A stretch of 36,612 nt of DNA, from assembly GCA_002422985.1 (NCBI GenBank), contig DITZ01000066.1:9500-46111 (forward strand), in the 5' to 3' direction. The DNA comes from Sphingomonadales bacterium UBA6171. Lineage in GTDB: Bacteria > Pseudomonadota > Alphaproteobacteria > Sphingomonadales > Sphingomonadaceae. The notes under the pieces were generated by a model that did no database searches, was not told where the DNA came from, and was given only the letters and a program-made list of their open reading frames with translations. Positions 24,512 through 32,225 of the stretch are shown one piece after another. A program made the position numbers and the translations under genes. Numbering within the stretch: position 1 is the stretch's first letter; each line of letters opens with the position of its first letter.

Positions 24512-25225
24512 ATGAAGACGAAAATCGCCACCGCCCTGTTGACCGCCTGCACCGCCATGACGCTGGCCGCCCCGGCCCTGGCCGCCCCCGATCTGGCAGC
24601 CCCCGGCACCGGCGGTGGCAGGGTCGGCGTCAAGGCCGGCGACTGGATCATCCGCCTGCGCGGCATCGCCGTCATCCCCAACGAGCGCAGCGGCGGCATC
24701 ACGCCGACCTTTCCCAACGAGCAGTTGCGGCTGGACAATGCCGTCACGCCCGAAGTGGACATCAGCTATATGGTCGCCGACAATATCGGCATCGAGCTGA
24801 TCGCCGCCACCACCAAACACCATGTATTCGGCACATCCGGCACCACCGGCGGCATCGGCAAGCTCGCCTCCACCCGCGTGCTGCCGCCCACGCTGACGGT
24901 GCAATATCATTTCGCACCGCAATCGAAGATCCGCCCCTATGTCGGCGCCGGTATCAACTACAGCTTTTTCTTTGATGCCGACGCCAGCGACGGGCTGGAG
25001 GCCGCCGTCGGCCGCACCCGCGTCAGCCTTTCCAACAGCTTTGGCTGGGCCGCGCAGGCCGGCATGGACCTGGACCTGAACGACCGCTTCTTCCTGAACC
25101 TCGATCTCAAATATATCGACATGGACAGCACGGTAACGCTGCGCACCAACGCCATCGGCAACCAGCGCGTGCGGCTGAACATCGACCCCATCGTCGCCGG
25201 GGTCGGCGTGGGGATGCGGTTCTGA
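24512..25225 (+). CDS. ompW: Outer membrane protein OmpW
   Basis: A 237-residue outer-membrane protein forming a small eight-stranded barrel with a hydrophobic channel. It has a signal peptide (about 1-25, LAAPALAA end), the OmpW opening KAGDWIIRLRGIAVIPNE, PTLTVQYHF, and IRPYVGAGINYSFFF, and ends in a C-terminal Phe as required for BAM insertion. The divergent upstream region with four FNR boxes suggests low-oxygen control. It converges on the fnr gene. Confidence 0.95.
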   Translation: MKTKIATALLTACTAMTLAAPALAAPDLAAPGTGGGRVGVKAGDWIIRLRGIAVIPNERSGGITPTFPNEQLRLDNAVTPEVDISYMVADNIGIELIAATTKHHVFGTSGTTGGIGKLASTRVLPPTLTVQYHFAPQSKIRPYVGAGINYSFFFDADASDGLEAAVGRTRVSLSNSFGWAAQAGMDLDLNDRFFLNLDLKYIDMDSTVTLRTNAIGNQRVRLNIDPIVAGVGVGMRF

Positions 25226-25274
25226 GGGATGGGGTTTCTGCGGGGGCAAGGGGGGTGCGTTGCTGACCCCGCCC
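25226..25274. terminator. Short convergent intergenic region, G-rich/C-rich
   Basis: Between the ends of ompW and fnr the plus strand is G-rich on the left and C-rich on the right, so the transcript from either side can fold into a GC-rich stem. A two-way terminator is likely but no clear T-run is present. Confidence 0.35.
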
Positions 25275-25973
25275 CTAATCCCCCGCCATTGCCTCCAGCG
25301 CCGCCCGGTCCACAATCGCAACAGAGCGGCGGCCCGGCAGATCAATCAGGCCGGATGCGCGCAACTGGGTGAACTGCCGGCTCACCGTCTCGATGGTCAG
25401 GCCCAGCACATCGGCGATCTGCTGCCGGTCCAGCGGCAACTCGAATTCCCTGAGCGGCGCAGGGTCTGCCGTGCAATTGGCCTCCGCCAGCCGCTGCGAC
25501 AGTTCCAGCAGAAAACTGGCGATCCGCTCGCCGGCGGATTTCCGCCCCAGCAACAGCATCCAGCGTCGCGCCCGGTCCAGTTCGTCCAGCGTGCGGGTCA
25601 GCAGCGCATGGCCCAGCCCCGGAAATTCGCGGGCCATGGCGTCGAAACTCTGGCGGGAAAAGATGCACACCCGCGAATCCACCAGCGCTGTCACGCTATG
25701 CTGGCTCAGCCGCCCGAAAGGCCGGCCGATGAAATCAGACGGGTAAACCACGCCCACAATCTGTTCCCGCCCGCTGGACGTGGCGGTGGAGAGTTTCAGC
25801 ACCCCTTCCACCACATTGGCGACCAGCAGCGCGTCATCGCCTTCCCACAACAGCGCCTGGCCGCGCTTCACGGTCTGCATCCGCCCCAGCTGCGACAGCA
25901 TGGCCCGCTCGTCGGGCGCCAGCGCCGCGCACACCGCCCGGCTCCGCACCGCGCATTGCGTGCAATCGCTCAT
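25275..25973 (-). CDS. fnr: Crp/Fnr-family oxygen-sensing regulator (FnrL type)
   Basis: A 232-residue regulator with the N-terminal cysteine pattern C4-x2-C7-x7-C15 and a further Cys in SRVCIFSR, together the four ligands expected for the oxygen-labile 4Fe-4S cluster of FNR. A cyclic-nucleotide-type beta-roll (about 25-140), a dimer helix and a C-terminal HTH follow; the recognition helix LTIETVSRQFTQL keeps the Glu, Ser and Arg that read TTGA-N6-TCAA in FNR. Four such boxes occur 0.9 kb away in the hemN-ompW region, so these are probably direct targets. No box was seen in front of fnr itself. Confidence 0.93.
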   Translation of the reverse strand: MSDCTQCAVRSRAVCAALAPDERAMLSQLGRMQTVKRGQALLWEGDDALLVANVVEGVLKLSTATSSGREQIVGVVYPSDFIGRPFGRLSQHSVTALVDSRVCIFSRQSFDAMAREFPGLGHALLTRTLDELDRARRWMLLLGRKSAGERIASFLLELSQRLAEANCTADPAPLREFELPLDRQQIADVLGLTIETVSRQFTQLRASGLIDLPGRRSVAIVDRAALEAMAGD

Positions 25974-26055
25974 CGGCTGGCTTTCTGCGTCACCATGGCC
26001 ATGACTTTAGCCCGGAATGGCCGTTTCCCGGCCGTCCATGGTGTCGCATGCCGCG

Positions 26056-26463
26056 TCACTTGCTGTGGCGGGTCCAGCGATCCGTCCGGCAGCCGAAATT
26101 GCCGCGCAGACAGCCGCGCACTTCGATGGTTTTCGGATTCACCACCGTCAGCCGGCCGGAGAAGCGCCGGTTGAGGTCCGGCACGAACACCCTGCCCTGG
26201 AAACTGTTCGGCCCGGTGCGGTTGAATTCCTCGAACAGGCTCATGCCGATGAGGTTGGGATGGCCGGCGCGCGCCGCATCCTGCTTGGCGCGCGGCGTGG
26301 CCCACACCACCTTGCCGCATATCTGCTTGCCGCAGGGCGCGATGCGCAGCCGCGTATTGCCGCCGGGGCTTTGCCACACGCCGGTGGGTGTCACCTTGGC
26401 CGCCGCTGCGGGCATGGCCATGGCCAGCATTGCTGCGGCCAGAATGAAATGCGCTATTCCCAT
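26056..26463 (-). CDS. DUF2147 family secreted protein
   Basis: A 135-residue protein with a signal peptide (IAHFILAAAMLAMAMPAAAA) and the DUF2147 pattern: GVWQSPGGNTRLRIAPCGK, ICGKVVWA, and C-terminal IEVRGCLRGNFGCRTDRWTR. It probably works in the periplasm; the biochemical role is not known. GGGAG five bases before the ATG at 26463 favours that start over the ATG at 26475. Confidence 0.88.
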   Translation of the reverse strand: MGIAHFILAAAMLAMAMPAAAAKVTPTGVWQSPGGNTRLRIAPCGKQICGKVVWATPRAKQDAARAGHPNLIGMSLFEEFNRTGPNSFQGRVFVPDLNRRFSGRLTVVNPKTIEVRGCLRGNFGCRTDRWTRHSK

Positions 26464-26532
26464 CACAACTCCCATACATCGAAGCGTTGGCCAGACCGCT
26501 GTTTGCTCCCAAGTGCCGGGCTTCGCAAGACT

Positions 26533-27402
26533 TCAGTCGCGCAGCAGCTCGTTGATGCCGGTTTTGGAGCGCGTGCGTGCATCCACCCGCTTCACGATCA
26601 CCGCGCATGCCAGCGACGGCCCCGCCGTGCCATCGGGCAGGGGCCTGCCCGGCAGCGCGCCCGGCACCACCACGGCATAGGGCGGCACTTCGCCGATGAA
26701 GGTTTCACCCGTATTGCGGTCCACAATCTTCGTGCTCGCGCCCAGAAACACGCCCATCGCCAGCACCGCGCCTTCGCGCACGATCACGCCTTCGGCCACT
26801 TCCGAACGCGCGCCGATGAAGGCGCCGTCCTCGATTATCACCGGACCGGCCTGCAACGGCTCCAGCACGCCGCCGATGCCGGCGCCGCCCGAAATATGCA
26901 CATTGGCACCGATCTGCGCGCAGCTGCCGACAGTTGCCCAGGTGTCCACCATCGTGCCCTCGCCCACAAAGGCACCGATGTTCACAAAGCTCGGCATCAG
27001 CACCGCTCCGGCGGAAATGTGCGAACCACGCCGCACCACCGCGCCGGGCACCATGCGGAAGCCGGCCGCGGTAAAGCGCGCCGCATCCCAGCCCTGCGTT
27101 TTCAGCGGCACTTTATCCCAAGCCGGCGCGGGCGCGCCGGCCATATCCCAAGCCGGCGGGCCAAAGCCGGCCATGATGCCATTGCCGTTCAGCCGGAACG
27201 ACAGCAGCACCGCTTTCTTCAGCCACTGATGCACCTGCCACAAGCCGTCGGCATTGTGCGTGGCCACCCGGAGCTGACCGGCGTCCAGCCCTTCCAGCAC
27301 GGCGTCCACGGCGTCGCGCACCTCGCCCCGGCTGTCGACGCCCAGCGCCTCGCGGCCGTCCCAGGCAGCGTCGATGACGGCCTGCAATGCTTCCAGACTC
27401 AC
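26533..27402 (-). CDS. dapD: Tetrahydrodipicolinate N-succinyltransferase
   Basis: Lysine/diaminopimelate biosynthesis: succinylates tetrahydrodipicolinate using succinyl-CoA. The 289-residue protein has the DapD N-terminal helical part (LEALQAVIDAAWDGRE), FRMVPGAVVRRGSHISAGAV, then a left-handed beta-helix of hexapeptide repeats with ARSEVAEGVIVREGAVLAMG and GEVPPYAVVVPGALPG. The GTG at 27402 overlaps the stop of the HAD gene (GTGA) and has AGGAGA seven bases upstream; this is preferred over the ATG at 27423. A loop carries a 30-bp duplication (PAWDMAGAPAPAWDK). Coupled to the upstream HAD hydrolase. Confidence 0.95.
   Translation of the reverse strand: MSLEALQAVIDAAWDGREALGVDSRGEVRDAVDAVLEGLDAGQLRVATHNADGLWQVHQWLKKAVLLSFRLNGNGIMAGFGPPAWDMAGAPAPAWDKVPLKTQGWDAARFTAAGFRMVPGAVVRRGSHISAGAVLMPSFVNIGAFVGEGTMVDTWATVGSCAQIGANVHISGGAGIGGVLEPLQAGPVIIEDGAFIGARSEVAEGVIVREGAVLAMGVFLGASTKIVDRNTGETFIGEVPPYAVVVPGALPGRPLPDGTAGPSLACAVIVKRVDARTRSKTGINELLRD
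27114..27158 (-). repeat. 30-bp-spaced duplication in dapD
   Basis: The 15-mer TATCCCAAGCCGGCG occurs at 27114 and 27144 and encodes AWD-type copies in a DapD loop. Confidence 0.7.
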
Positions 27403-28109
27403 GTCAGTCTCTCCTGCAACCATGTGGCGAGATCATGGGTTTCGTCATCCACAAAATCGGGATGATGGCCATGGTCACCGCGTTCCGAACCATTGTTGAT
27501 CCACAGCGTGGACATGCCCAGCGCCTTTGCGGGCTTCAGATTATAGGCCATGTCGTCGGCAAAGAAGCTGGCGGCGGGGTCCAGCCCATGCTTCCGGCAC
27601 AGGCCGGCATAGGCGCGCGGGTCGGGCTTGGGATGATAGTCCATCGCCACCACGTCATGAATCGCCTCGAAGCAATCTTGGATATCCAGCGCTTCCAGCA
27701 CGCGCGCTGCATAAAGCGCGTCGCCATTGGTGAACAGGATGCGTCGCCCCGGCAGCGCCAGCAGCCCGGCCCGCAAAGCCGGGTCCGGCGTCAGCACAGT
27801 CATGTCGATATCATGCACGAACGATAAAAAATCGGTCGGATCGACGGAATGGCTTAACATCAGGCCACGCAGGGTCGTTCCATGTTCATGAAAATAGCGC
27901 TTCTGCACCACCCGCGCCTCGTCGCGGCTCAGGCCCAACAGCTTGCCGACATAGGCTTCCATCCGCCGGTCGATCTGCGAAAACAGGTTGGCGCTGGCCG
28001 GATAAAGCGTGTTATCCATATCGAACAGCCAGTTGACGACATGCTGAAGGCCGGAAGCAACGCCACGGGAATCCTGGCGGGAATCCGGGCCGGAATCGGG
28101 CGACGGCAT
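27399..28109 (-). CDS. HAD-family hydrolase (pyrimidine 5'-nucleotidase type)
   Basis: A 236-residue haloacid-dehalogenase phosphatase. Motif I is FDMDNTLY with the two catalytic aspartates, motif II is ILFTNGD, motif III/IV are the Lys in HPKPDP and the DD pair in FFADDMAYN. The sequence resembles the SDT1/pyrimidine 5'-nucleotidase group, which dephosphorylates UMP/CMP, but substrates of HAD proteins are hard to predict. The N-terminal 16 residues (Ser/Asp/Gly repeats) look like another short duplication. The gene overlaps dapD downstream and diverges from the subtilase gene. Confidence 0.9.
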   Translation of the reverse strand: MPSPDSGPDSRQDSRGVASGLQHVVNWLFDMDNTLYPASANLFSQIDRRMEAYVGKLLGLSRDEARVVQKRYFHEHGTTLRGLMLSHSVDPTDFLSFVHDIDMTVLTPDPALRAGLLALPGRRILFTNGDALYAARVLEALDIQDCFEAIHDVVAMDYHPKPDPRAYAGLCRKHGLDPAASFFADDMAYNLKPAKALGMSTLWINNGSERGDHGHHPDFVDDETHDLATWLQERLT

Positions 28110-28166
28110 GGGCGGTGTTGGAAAATTGGGGTGCTGCACGGCAGCGCCTATAGTGTGAGGCGGGCG

Positions 28167-30413
28167 ATGAAGCCAATGCAATTGAACGGCATGAGCCTGC
28201 TGGGCCTTGGCGCGTCGCTCCTCGCTCTGTCCGCCTGTGGCGGCACCGGCGGCGGCTCCATCCCCATCAACAGCCCCTCCACCGTCACGCCCACGCCAAC
28301 CCCCGTCCCGCCGCCGCCGGTGCAGCCGGTGAATTATGACACGCCCGAATATCGCCGCAGTTCGTCCGCCACCGCGTCGGGCGCCATCTCCGCCTGGACG
28401 CTGGGGTTTCTGGGCGATGGCGTGACGGTCGCCATCATCGACAGCGGCATCGCCGACCAGAGCGCCGAGTTCGCCGGCCGCATCTCCACCGCCAGCCGCG
28501 ACAGCAGTGGCCAGAATCGCGGCATCGCCGACAGCAGCGGCCATGGCACCGCCATTGCCGGCGTGATTGGCGCGGCGCGCAACAACGAGCAGATCATCGG
28601 CATCGCCCCACAGGTGACGCTGGCGGTGATGAAGGCCGATTCGCCGGGCAGCTGCGCTGATTCCGACGGCTGCCGCTTCACCGATTCCGCCATGGCCAAT
28701 GGCGTCGATGCCGCGATTGCCGCCGGTGCCCGCGCCATCAACATCTCGCTGGGCGGCTCCGCTGCTTCCACCACGCTGCGCAGCGCCGTGTCGCGCGCCA
28801 CGCGGGCCGGCATCGTTATCATTGTGTCCGCCGGCAATGATGCGATGGCAAGCGTCGATCCGCTCGCCGTGTCGCTGATGGCCGCGGCAGAGCGGCGCAA
28901 CATCATCGTGGTGGGCGGCAACACCGCCGGCAACGCCATCGCGGACTTCTCCAACCAGGCCGGCGCGGCGCAGGATGTCTATATCACCGCGCTTGCCGAA
29001 CAGGTGCGCAGCTTCGATCATCTGGGCACGCCCTATCTCTATTCCGGCACTTCCTTTGCCACGCCGCAGGTCACCGCCGCCGTCGCGCTGCTGGCGCAGG
29101 GCTTTCCCGCCCTCTCAGGCAGCCAGATTGTCGATCTGCTGTTCGCCACCGCCACCGATGCGGGCGCCGCCGGCACCGACGCCGTCTTCGGCCATGGCAT
29201 CCTCAACATCGCCCGCGCCTTCGCCCCCGTCGGCACCACCTCGCTGGCCGGCACCGCGCTGCCGGTGTCGCTCAGCGCCAACGGCAATCTGGGCAGCGCC
29301 ATGGGCAGCGGCACGGGCTTCGCCAGCGCGCTGGGCAGCGTGGCGATCGAAGACAGCTATCAGCGCGGCTACAGCCTCGCCATCGGCCAGACGCTGCGCC
29401 CCGCCGCCGTTCAGCGCCTCGCCGCCGCTTTGTCGGGCGAGCGGCTGCACAGCGCCGAAACCAGCGCCGCTGCCGGCCCCTTCACTGTGTCCATGCAGGT
29501 GCGCAGCACCAGCGCAACCGGCAGCGCGGCCCAATCCGCGCAGGCCGAACAAAGCCATCTCGGCCTCGCCCAGCGCGGGCTGGACGCGCATGCCGGCGCG
29601 CGCAATCCGCTGCGCGAAACCATGGTGGCGCTCTCCGCCGGCCGGTTCACCGTCGCGGCGGCCTCCGGCCCCTCCGCCAGTGCCATCCTGCCCGGCAGTG
29701 CCGCTTCCGGCCTGCTGGCGGCCGATGGCCTTGATGCCGATCGCGACCCGGCGCGCACAGACCGGCGGCTGGTGATGGCGCAGGCGCAGTTCGGCGCGCT
29801 GCGCCTCGCCGCCGCCACCGGCAGCGGCCGCACCGATCTGGCCCCCACGCTCGGCCTGGCCCGCGTCTCGCACCAGAGCCGCACCAGCCTCGCCGCCGCG
29901 CTGCCGGTCGGGCCGCTTTCGCTCGGCGCGCGTCTCACCCATCTGTCGGAGTCCGGCGCTTTCCTCGGCACCCGCCTGTCCGCCGGCTTCGGCCTGACGG
30001 GGGCCAGCTCCATCTTCGCCGGCGCGTCGGCCGATCTGGCGCTCGCCCCCGGTTTCAGCCTGCGCGCCGCCGCCACGCGGGGCTGGCATAGCCCACAGCT
30101 TTCGGGCGGGCTGCTCAGCGGCGCGTCGGGCATCCGTTCCACCGGCTGGTCCGCCGCCCTCACCACCCCGGCCCCGGCCGGCCGGTTCAGCTTCCACCTC
30201 GCGCAACCGCTGGCGCTGACCGCGGGGCGCTTCCTGCTGGCAGATGGCGCCGCCCCCGTCGCTGTCGCGGCGCGCGAACGCATCGCCGAACTGGGCTGGG
30301 CGCATCAGGGCGCCGCCAACATGGGCGTAACGCTGTTTCACCGGCAGAATCCGGGCCATGCGAAGGGGCCGGCGGATCAAGGTGCGGCCGTGGTTTTATC
30401 GCGTAATTTCTGA
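28167..30413 (+). CDS. Subtilase (S8) lipoprotein with C-terminal outer-membrane domain
   Basis: A 748-residue surface protease resembling the autotransporter lipoproteins NalP and SphB1. The signal peptide ends in the lipobox LSAC with Cys24, followed by Gly rather than Asp, which suits the outer membrane. After a Pro/Thr linker the S8 domain (about 75-375) shows Asp92 (AIIDSGI), His126 (SSGHGTAIAG) and Ser296 (YSGTSFATP). Residues about 430-748 are alternating, Gly/Ala-rich beta strands ending in a terminal Phe (VVLSRNF), as in barrels. GAGG six bases before the ATG at 28167 fixes the start. It may process other surface proteins; targets are unknown. No other secretion partner is encoded nearby. 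Confidence 0.88.
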   Translation: MKPMQLNGMSLLGLGASLLALSACGGTGGGSIPINSPSTVTPTPTPVPPPPVQPVNYDTPEYRRSSSATASGAISAWTLGFLGDGVTVAIIDSGIADQSAEFAGRISTASRDSSGQNRGIADSSGHGTAIAGVIGAARNNEQIIGIAPQVTLAVMKADSPGSCADSDGCRFTDSAMANGVDAAIAAGARAINISLGGSAASTTLRSAVSRATRAGIVIIVSAGNDAMASVDPLAVSLMAAAERRNIIVVGGNTAGNAIADFSNQAGAAQDVYITALAEQVRSFDHLGTPYLYSGTSFATPQVTAAVALLAQGFPALSGSQIVDLLFATATDAGAAGTDAVFGHGILNIARAFAPVGTTSLAGTALPVSLSANGNLGSAMGSGTGFASALGSVAIEDSYQRGYSLAIGQTLRPAAVQRLAAALSGERLHSAETSAAAGPFTVSMQVRSTSATGSAAQSAQAEQSHLGLAQRGLDAHAGARNPLRETMVALSAGRFTVAAASGPSASAILPGSAASGLLAADGLDADRDPARTDRRLVMAQAQFGALRLAAATGSGRTDLAPTLGLARVSHQSRTSLAAALPVGPLSLGARLTHLSESGAFLGTRLSAGFGLTGASSIFAGASADLALAPGFSLRAAATRGWHSPQLSGGLLSGASGIRSTGWSAALTTPAPAGRFSFHLAQPLALTAGRFLLADGAAPVAVAARERIAELGWAHQGAANMGVTLFHRQNPGHAKGPADQGAAVVLSRNF

Positions 30414-30424
30414 AACTTGTGTGT

Positions 30425-30444
30425 GGGGGCCGGGGGTGGGGGCG
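30425..30444. repeat. Dispersed G-rich intergenic element, copy 2
   Basis: The core GGGGCCGGGGGTGGGGGCG of the element at 19-37 recurs here, directly after the subtilase stop. A C-rich stretch follows (about 30468-30500), so the convergent region could fold into a GC stem and end transcription from both sides. Confidence 0.45.
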
Positions 30445-30481
30445 TAGGGCAGAGCACCGGCATCGCTGCCCACCACCCACA

Positions 30482-31204
30482 TCACACCCCCCGTCCCCAC
30501 CCATGCAACCCGGCACCATGCGCCTTCAGCCATGCCCGCGCCGGCGCATGGCTTTCCCCCAGCAAGGCCCCGGCCAGCGCCCAGAAATCCGGCCCGTGGT
30601 TCTGCTCCGCCAGATGCGCCACCTCATGCGCCACCACCGATCGGCGCACGAAATCCGGTGCCAATATCAGCCGCCAGCTATAGGCAATCCGCCCGTCGGC
30701 CGCACAACTGCCCCAGCGGGAGCGTGGATCCGCCACGCGCACGGCTGCCAGCTTCAGCCCGGCGCGCATGGCCAGGCAGCGCGTCTCCTGCTCCAGCACG
30801 CGGGCGGCTTCCGCCACCAGCCAGCGCCGCACCCGGCCGGAAAACAGCGCGCCATCGCCGCCGGCCACCAGCGCATCGCCCTCCAGCCGCGCCAGTCGCC
30901 CGCTGCCGGACAGCAGCAGCAGTTGCCGCCCGCCCACGGGCACCAGCACGCCCGGGGCAAATGGTCGCTCCACCCGCGCCTGCCGGTTCAGCCGCGCCAG
31001 AATCCAGCCGCTGCGCGCCTCGGCAAAGGCCAGCGCCTGCGGCATCAGCCGGGGGGAGGGCACGGTCAGCCGCACCGGGCTGCCATCGGGCGGCACGCGC
31101 AGGCCGATATGGCGCGCGCGCGGGTTCACCCGCACGACCAGCGCGATCATGCGTCCTTCGGCTTCGATATGATGGGTCGCCGCGGTCAAGCCGCTCCTGC
31201 TCAA
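30482..31204 (-). CDS. YgjP-type (SprT-like, DUF45) metal-dependent hydrolase
   Basis: A 240-residue zinc metalloprotease-like protein. The metal site is H193-E-x-x-H197 with a third His203 (HEVAHLAEQNHGPDFW), preceded by the DUF45 signature RSRWGSCAADGRIAYSWRL. The start is probably the TTG at 31204, which overlaps the stop of the upstream acyltransferase gene (TTGA); ATG at 31150 would remove residues that align with the family opening. The cellular role of YgjP proteins is not settled. Confidence 0.88.
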   Translation of the reverse strand: MSRSGLTAATHHIEAEGRMIALVVRVNPRARHIGLRVPPDGSPVRLTVPSPRLMPQALAFAEARSGWILARLNRQARVERPFAPGVLVPVGGRQLLLLSGSGRLARLEGDALVAGGDGALFSGRVRRWLVAEAARVLEQETRCLAMRAGLKLAAVRVADPRSRWGSCAADGRIAYSWRLILAPDFVRRSVVAHEVAHLAEQNHGPDFWALAGALLGESHAPARAWLKAHGAGLHGWGRGV

Positions 31205-32046
31205 TCGGTGTCGTTGGCGGTGAACCGGTCGAGATAGCGGCGGGTGATGCGTTCGACCGGCATGACGACGAACACATCGACGGTATTGAACTGGCTGTCA
31301 ACGAACGCGCCATCGCCGATCATGGCGCCAACCCGCAGATAGCCCTTGATCAGCGGCGGCAGCGCGCGCTGCGTCGCCTTCGGGTCGAAGCTGCCGGGTG
31401 CCAGCCGGTTCATCGGCACATAATGCTGATCCAGCGCCCGCGCCCGCAGCTCCGGCGGTGCCAGATGATGCTGATACAGCCAGCTCAGCTCGGCTGCATG
31501 CAGCGCCGGATTGGCACCGGGCAAAGAAGCACAGCCAAACATATAGCCGATGTCATGCATGGCCAGATAGCTGGCGATGCCGCGCCACAGCAGCGAGATG
31601 GTCGCATTGTTGCGATGTTCGGCCGCCACGCAGGATCGCCCCAGTTCCAGCAACTGCCCGCCGCTGGCGCTGCTGGCCAGCAGCGGGGCCAGATCATATT
31701 CGCCCGCCGAATAGAAGCCGCGGTGCTGCACCGCCACCAGCTGCCGCAGCAGCCGATAGGTGCCCACCACATGCGGCCGGCCGTCCAGCCCATGGTCGAT
31801 CACCAGCAGATGGTCGCAGATACTGTCATATTCGTCGATATCGCGCTGCACGGCGGCGGCGCGCGGCGTGGGCTTCGCGCCCATCTCGCCGTGAAAGATG
31901 CGATAGCGCAGCGCCTGAGCCGCGGCGATTTCCTCTTCCGACGTGGCAATCCGCACATCGAGCTGCCCGGCCCGGTGCATGTGCGGCGAGGCGTTCAGAA
32001 TCTGTGGTGCTACCGCCGTGCCGGCAAAAACCATGGAACCGATCAT
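31201..32046 (-). CDS. olsB: GNAT acyltransferase, OlsB-like (ornithine lipid synthesis)
   Basis: A 281-residue member of the hemolysin-like acyltransferase group (Acetyltransf_5). It shows the OlsB-type opening LDVRIATSEEEIAAAQALRYRIFH, the DEYDSICDHLLVID segment, VGTYRLLR, and LELGRSCV followed by LLWRGIASYL. OlsB transfers a 3-hydroxyacyl chain to ornithine; the OlsA partner is not in this window, so the function is inferred. GGGAG about nine bases upstream supports ATG at 32046. Upstream lie four 11-bp direct repeats resembling binding sites of PhoB/OmpR-type regulators. Coupled to the YgjP gene. Confidence 0.75.
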   Translation of the reverse strand: MIGSMVFAGTAVAPQILNASPHMHRAGQLDVRIATSEEEIAAAQALRYRIFHGEMGAKPTPRAAAVQRDIDEYDSICDHLLVIDHGLDGRPHVVGTYRLLRQLVAVQHRGFYSAGEYDLAPLLASSASGGQLLELGRSCVAAEHRNNATISLLWRGIASYLAMHDIGYMFGCASLPGANPALHAAELSWLYQHHLAPPELRARALDQHYVPMNRLAPGSFDPKATQRALPPLIKGYLRVGAMIGDGAFVDSQFNTVDVFVVMPVERITRRYLDRFTANDTD

Positions 32047-32096
32047 CCGCTTGATCTCCCGCCCCGCTGGTCAGGGGCATGTGGCCCTTGCACCTG

Positions 32097-32140
32097 CATT
32101 GTTACAGCCTTTGTGCAACTTCATTGCAAAGTGATTGCAA
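32097..32140 (-). promoter_or_regulatory. Four 11-bp direct repeats upstream of the olsB-like gene
   Basis: Read on the minus strand the units are TTGCAATCACT, TTGCAATGAAG, TTGCACAAAGG and CTGTAACAATG, in exact 11-bp register. A 7+4 pattern with the last heptamer CTGTAAC equal to the Pho-box form CTGT(C/A)A(C/T) suggests an OmpR/PhoB-family site. The array ends 51 bp before the start codon. Confidence 0.55.
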
Positions 32141-32225
32141 CCGGCGCTGGTAATTTATGTGCCCTCCGGCGCTGGTAATCTATGCGCCCTCCGGCGCTGG
32201 TAATCTATGCGCCCTCCGGCGCTGG
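32141..32225. repeat. 25-bp tandem repeat spanning the 3' end of ampG
   Basis: Three full units (32141-32165, 32166-32190, 32191-32215) and ten bases of a fourth. Units two and three are identical; unit one has two changes. Each unit contains the last codons and stop of ampG, so the gene end (APEGA-stop) has been copied downstream. Confidence 0.9.

Noticed and set aside
28110..29021. N-terminal extension of the HAD hydrolase into the subtilase gene
   Set aside because: The added 304 residues are a shadow of the opposite protease gene; the ATG at 28109 gives a normal HAD length.
32141..32225. 25-bp units considered as CRISPR or attachment site
   Set aside because: Head-to-tail tandem repeat without spacers, no integrase or tRNA nearby, and the unit is derived from the ampG 3' end.
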